Shown here in pieces: positions 16,214-17,912 of a DNA stretch of 17,912 bases. The stretch spans positions 1 through 17,912 of the forward strand of contig DATJLQ010000022.1 in the NCBI GenBank assembly GCA_035509415.1. Reading direction: 5' to 3'. This stretch comes from DATJLQ01 sp035509415. GTDB taxonomy: Bacteria; Pseudomonadota; Alphaproteobacteria; JACZXZ01. A program made the position numbers and the translations under genes. The notes beneath the pieces are model-generated. The model did no database searches. It was not told the DNA's origin and saw only the letters and a program-made list of their open reading frames with translations. Each line of letters begins with the position of its first letter. Within the stretch, counting starts at the first letter, position 1.

Positions 16214-17460
16214 CCGGGTCGCTCCCGCTCGAGCGCGCGCGCAACGCCGTCGACGAGAATGGGCTCCTCGCACTCCCAATTGAAGATGCCATGCGCGGCC
16301 TCGAGGGCCGCTGCGCGCGCGGCGCCGAGGCGCCCGGGCGATTCCAGAAGGGCGTTGAGCGACGCCGCGAGCGACGCCGCATCGCCCGCGACATAGGGCA
16401 CGATCGCGCGCGGCGCCGCGGCCGCGATCTCGCGCTGCCCCGCCGTATCGCTCGCGACCACGGCGAGCCCGCCGAGAAGATAATGCAGCAGCTTGTTGGT
16501 GACCGTGAGGTCGCGGCTGCGGCTGTCGCGCCGCTCGCCCGCGAAGCCGATATCGTGCTCGGCGATGCGCGACAAGAGCGCCTCGTTCGCGGCGAGCGGA
16601 TGGAAGAAAATACGCGCGCGCCAGGCCTCTGGTGCGCGTGCGCGCAAATACGCCTCGAAGCCCGGCACGATGCCGCCGCGCAAGTGAATTTCGGCCGGCC
16701 GGCTTACCTCGGCGAATGCCCCCATCAGCTCCTCGAGCCCGCGCCCCGGACCGATCGTGGTCGAGAACCAGTGGATCGAGAGCAGGCTCCGGTCGCGGCG
16801 ATCCTCGATCCGGCCGTCGAGCGTCGCGCGGTCGGACCAGGGAAAGGCGTTGTAGAGCGCGATCGGCGGCGCGCAGCCATAGGCCTCGGCGAGTGCGGCG
16901 CCCATCGCGCGGGACGTCGTCGATGCGTAGGCGGCGCCGCGCAGCACGTTACGTTCCAGGTGCCGCAGTAAGCCGACCGGCCGCCCGCGCCGCGCGTCCG
17001 CCGGCAGATCCTCGGAGAACCAGTCCTCCATGTCGACGCCGACGCGCGCGCCGCGCGCCATGAGGGCCGCCGCCGCATAAAGACCCGGCTCGGAATGGGC
17101 GATGAAAAGATCGGCACGCGCGCGCAAGGCCGCAACGTGTAGCGCGCCCACGGTCGGGCCGAGCGCGCGCGGGTTCTCCCGGCCCGTCGCCCCATGAAGG
17201 AAACGCGCCCCGCTCCACGCCGCGCGCGCGAGAATCTGCGTCGCCCGGCTGGGAAAATCCGCGCGCGTGACGTCGAGCACGGGCTCGAACGCGAACGGCG
17301 CGTCGGCCAGGATGGGCGCGTCGCGCGCCTTGAGCCCCGGCTCGAGCCAAGCGCCGAGCACGCGCATCTCATGGCCCGCGCGCGCGAGCGCCGCCGCTTC
17401 CTTGAGGGCGCGCGGGTTGTGGCACAGGCTGCTGCCGGTCAGAAGAACGATACGCGCCAT
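16210..17460 (-). CDS. GT-B-fold glycosyltransferase (NKLLHY type, no EX7E)
   Basis: 416 aa. N-terminal domain: ARIVLLTGSSLCHNPRALKE, 'AALARAGHEMRVLGAW', ADLFIAHSEPGLYAAAAL, GVDMEDWFSEDLPADA. Donor domain: RSLLSIHWFSTTIGPGRGLE, AEIHLRGGIVPGFEAYL, then DLTVTNKLLHYLLGGLAVVA followed by SDTAGQREI. NKLLHYLLGG occupies the place of the EX7E loop, a pattern seen in many capsule-type glycosyltransferases annotated as GT4 or family 1. The start ATG lies 5 bp after the preceding stop, with a G-rich Shine-Dalgarno-like stretch spanning that stop; the stop overlaps the TTG start of the next gene by 4 bp. Likely part of the repeat-unit assembly line, with unknown donor. Confidence 0.9.
   Translation of the reverse strand: MARIVLLTGSSLCHNPRALKEAAALARAGHEMRVLGAWLEPGLKARDAPILADAPFAFEPVLDVTRADFPSRATQILARAAWSGARFLHGATGRENPRALGPTVGALHVAALRARADLFIAHSEPGLYAAAALMARGARVGVDMEDWFSEDLPADARRGRPVGLLRHLERNVLRGAAYASTTSRAMGAALAEAYGCAPPIALYNAFPWSDRATLDGRIEDRRDRSLLSIHWFSTTIGPGRGLEELMGAFAEVSRPAEIHLRGGIVPGFEAYLRARAPEAWRARIFFHPLAANEALLSRIAEHDIGFAGERRDSRSRDLTVTNKLLHYLLGGLAVVASDTAGQREIAAAAPRAIVPYVAGDAASLAASLNALLESPGRLGAARAAALEAAHGIFNWECEEPILVDGVARALERERPG
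16222..16226 (-). promoter_or_regulatory. Ribosome binding site supporting the TTG start at 16213
   Basis: GGGAG on the minus strand with an 8-nt spacer to TTG 16213, lying within the last codons of the upstream gene. It decides the start, because no ATG lies in frame near the beginning of the conserved fold. Confidence 0.55.
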
Positions 17461-17465
17461 TCGCC

Positions 17466-17912
17466 CTACCCCGCCGCGCGCCTGGCGTGCCACGCCCGCC
17501 GGCAGCGCGCGGCCGCCTTCCAGCCGAACGCCCGCGCAAGCGCCCGGAACGCGGGCCCGCCGGGTGCGGCGAGGTCGCTCCCACCGAGCGCGACCACGCG
17601 CCGTTCCGCCGCGCGCACGAGATCGGGAGCCTCGGGATAGGTCGAATAGGCGAAGCGCTGGAATTGCGCCGCGCATGCCTTCAGTGCGCGCGCCGACTCC
17701 GCGGCGCCCAGAAGATGCTTGCATGAGAGCTCGATCGCCTTGAATGCCGATTCGTGCGCCGCGCGGTCGCGCCGGGCGCTCATGGCTCGTGACCCGTGGG
17801 AGCGGTAATAGCCGCGCGCGTCGCCGCAAAAGACGATGCGCTCGGCCGCGAGAGCGACGCGGGAGAAGAACTCGCCGTCGTCGTTGACACTCAGCGCCTC
17901 GTTCCACGGCCC
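17466..17912 (-). CDS. Glycosyltransferase family 2, C-terminal part (5' end beyond window)
   Basis: The last 148 codons of a gene that enters from the right edge. The in-window reading begins GPWNEALSVNDDGEFFSRVA and continues AAERIVFCGDARGYYRSHGS. This W-N-E-x-L-S...D-D-G-E-F motif is the acceptor/catalytic-base region of GT-A inverting family 2 transferases, followed by the usual YYR segment and a helical tail. An internal ATG at 17783 (MSARRD) should not be taken as a start, because the frame and the family motifs continue upstream without a stop. It is the first gene of the minus-strand operon visible here, and the next start is 5 bp downstream of its TAG stop. It would add a sugar with inversion; the substrate is unknown. 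Confidence 0.87.
   Translation of the reverse strand, partial: GPWNEALSVNDDGEFFSRVALAAERIVFCGDARGYYRSHGSRAMSARRDRAAHESAFKAIELSCKHLLGAAESARALKACAAQFQRFAYSTYPEAPDLVRAAERRVVALGGSDLAAPGGPAFRALARAFGWKAAARCRRAWHARRAAG

Overview
This very GC-rich window looks like a proteobacterial chromosome segment. An alphaproteobacterium (for example Rhodospirillales-like) is my best guess, from the PFOR plus dihydroorotate-dehydrogenase-like pair, the short OPX export lipoprotein and the strong G/C bias at third codon positions. That placement is inference, because there is no rRNA, tRNA or other phylogenetic marker. I saw no CRISPR array, insertion sequence, tRNA or rRNA.

Layout. (1) 1-3810, plus strand: the 3' three quarters of nifJ (pyruvate:ferredoxin/flavodoxin oxidoreductase; its start lies upstream of the window), then an FMN-dependent dihydroorotate-dehydrogenase-like gene with its own ribosome binding site. 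(2) 3811-4091: a mostly empty intergenic stretch with a weak promoter candidate. (3) 4092-5159, plus strand: a response regulator with an HD-GYP output domain, probably a c-di-GMP phosphodiesterase. (4) 5187-8652: start of an exopolysaccharide/capsule locus. An OPX export lipoprotein (minus) and a polytopic polyprenyl-phosphate sugar-phosphate transferase (plus) diverge from a 96-bp regulatory gap. A WbuB-like glycosyltransferase follows on the plus strand. (5) 8690-17912, minus strand: eight genes head to tail, read from the right edge towards 8690. They are a family 2 glycosyltransferase (cut by the window edge), four consecutive GT-B-type glycosyltransferases, a Wzy-like polymerase, another GT4 glycosyltransferase and a PF14907-type nucleotidyltransferase. 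Most junctions are 4- or 8-bp overlaps or gaps of 3-5 bp, so this is almost certainly one translationally coupled operon.

How the genes fit together. The membrane transferase at 5898 would load the first sugar phosphate on undecaprenyl phosphate. The seven glycosyltransferases would extend it to an oligosaccharide unit. The membrane protein at 11172 would polymerise the units and the OPX lipoprotein would take part in export. Wzx flippase, Wzc-type co-polymerase and NDP-sugar synthesis genes are not in the window and may lie beyond the right edge. The HD-GYP regulator next door suggests, without proving, c-di-GMP control of this surface polymer.

Most unusual points: eight perfect GGCTTG hexamers at the head of the nucleotidyltransferase gene, which may encode a Ser-Pro linker; the nucleotidyltransferase itself, of unknown role in a polysaccharide operon; a likely TTG start fused to the preceding stop; three glycosyltransferases without the EX7E motif; and a change in codon style inside nifJ. 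I see no wholly new system. The locus is best described as an uncharacterised polysaccharide assembly cluster with a few odd parts.
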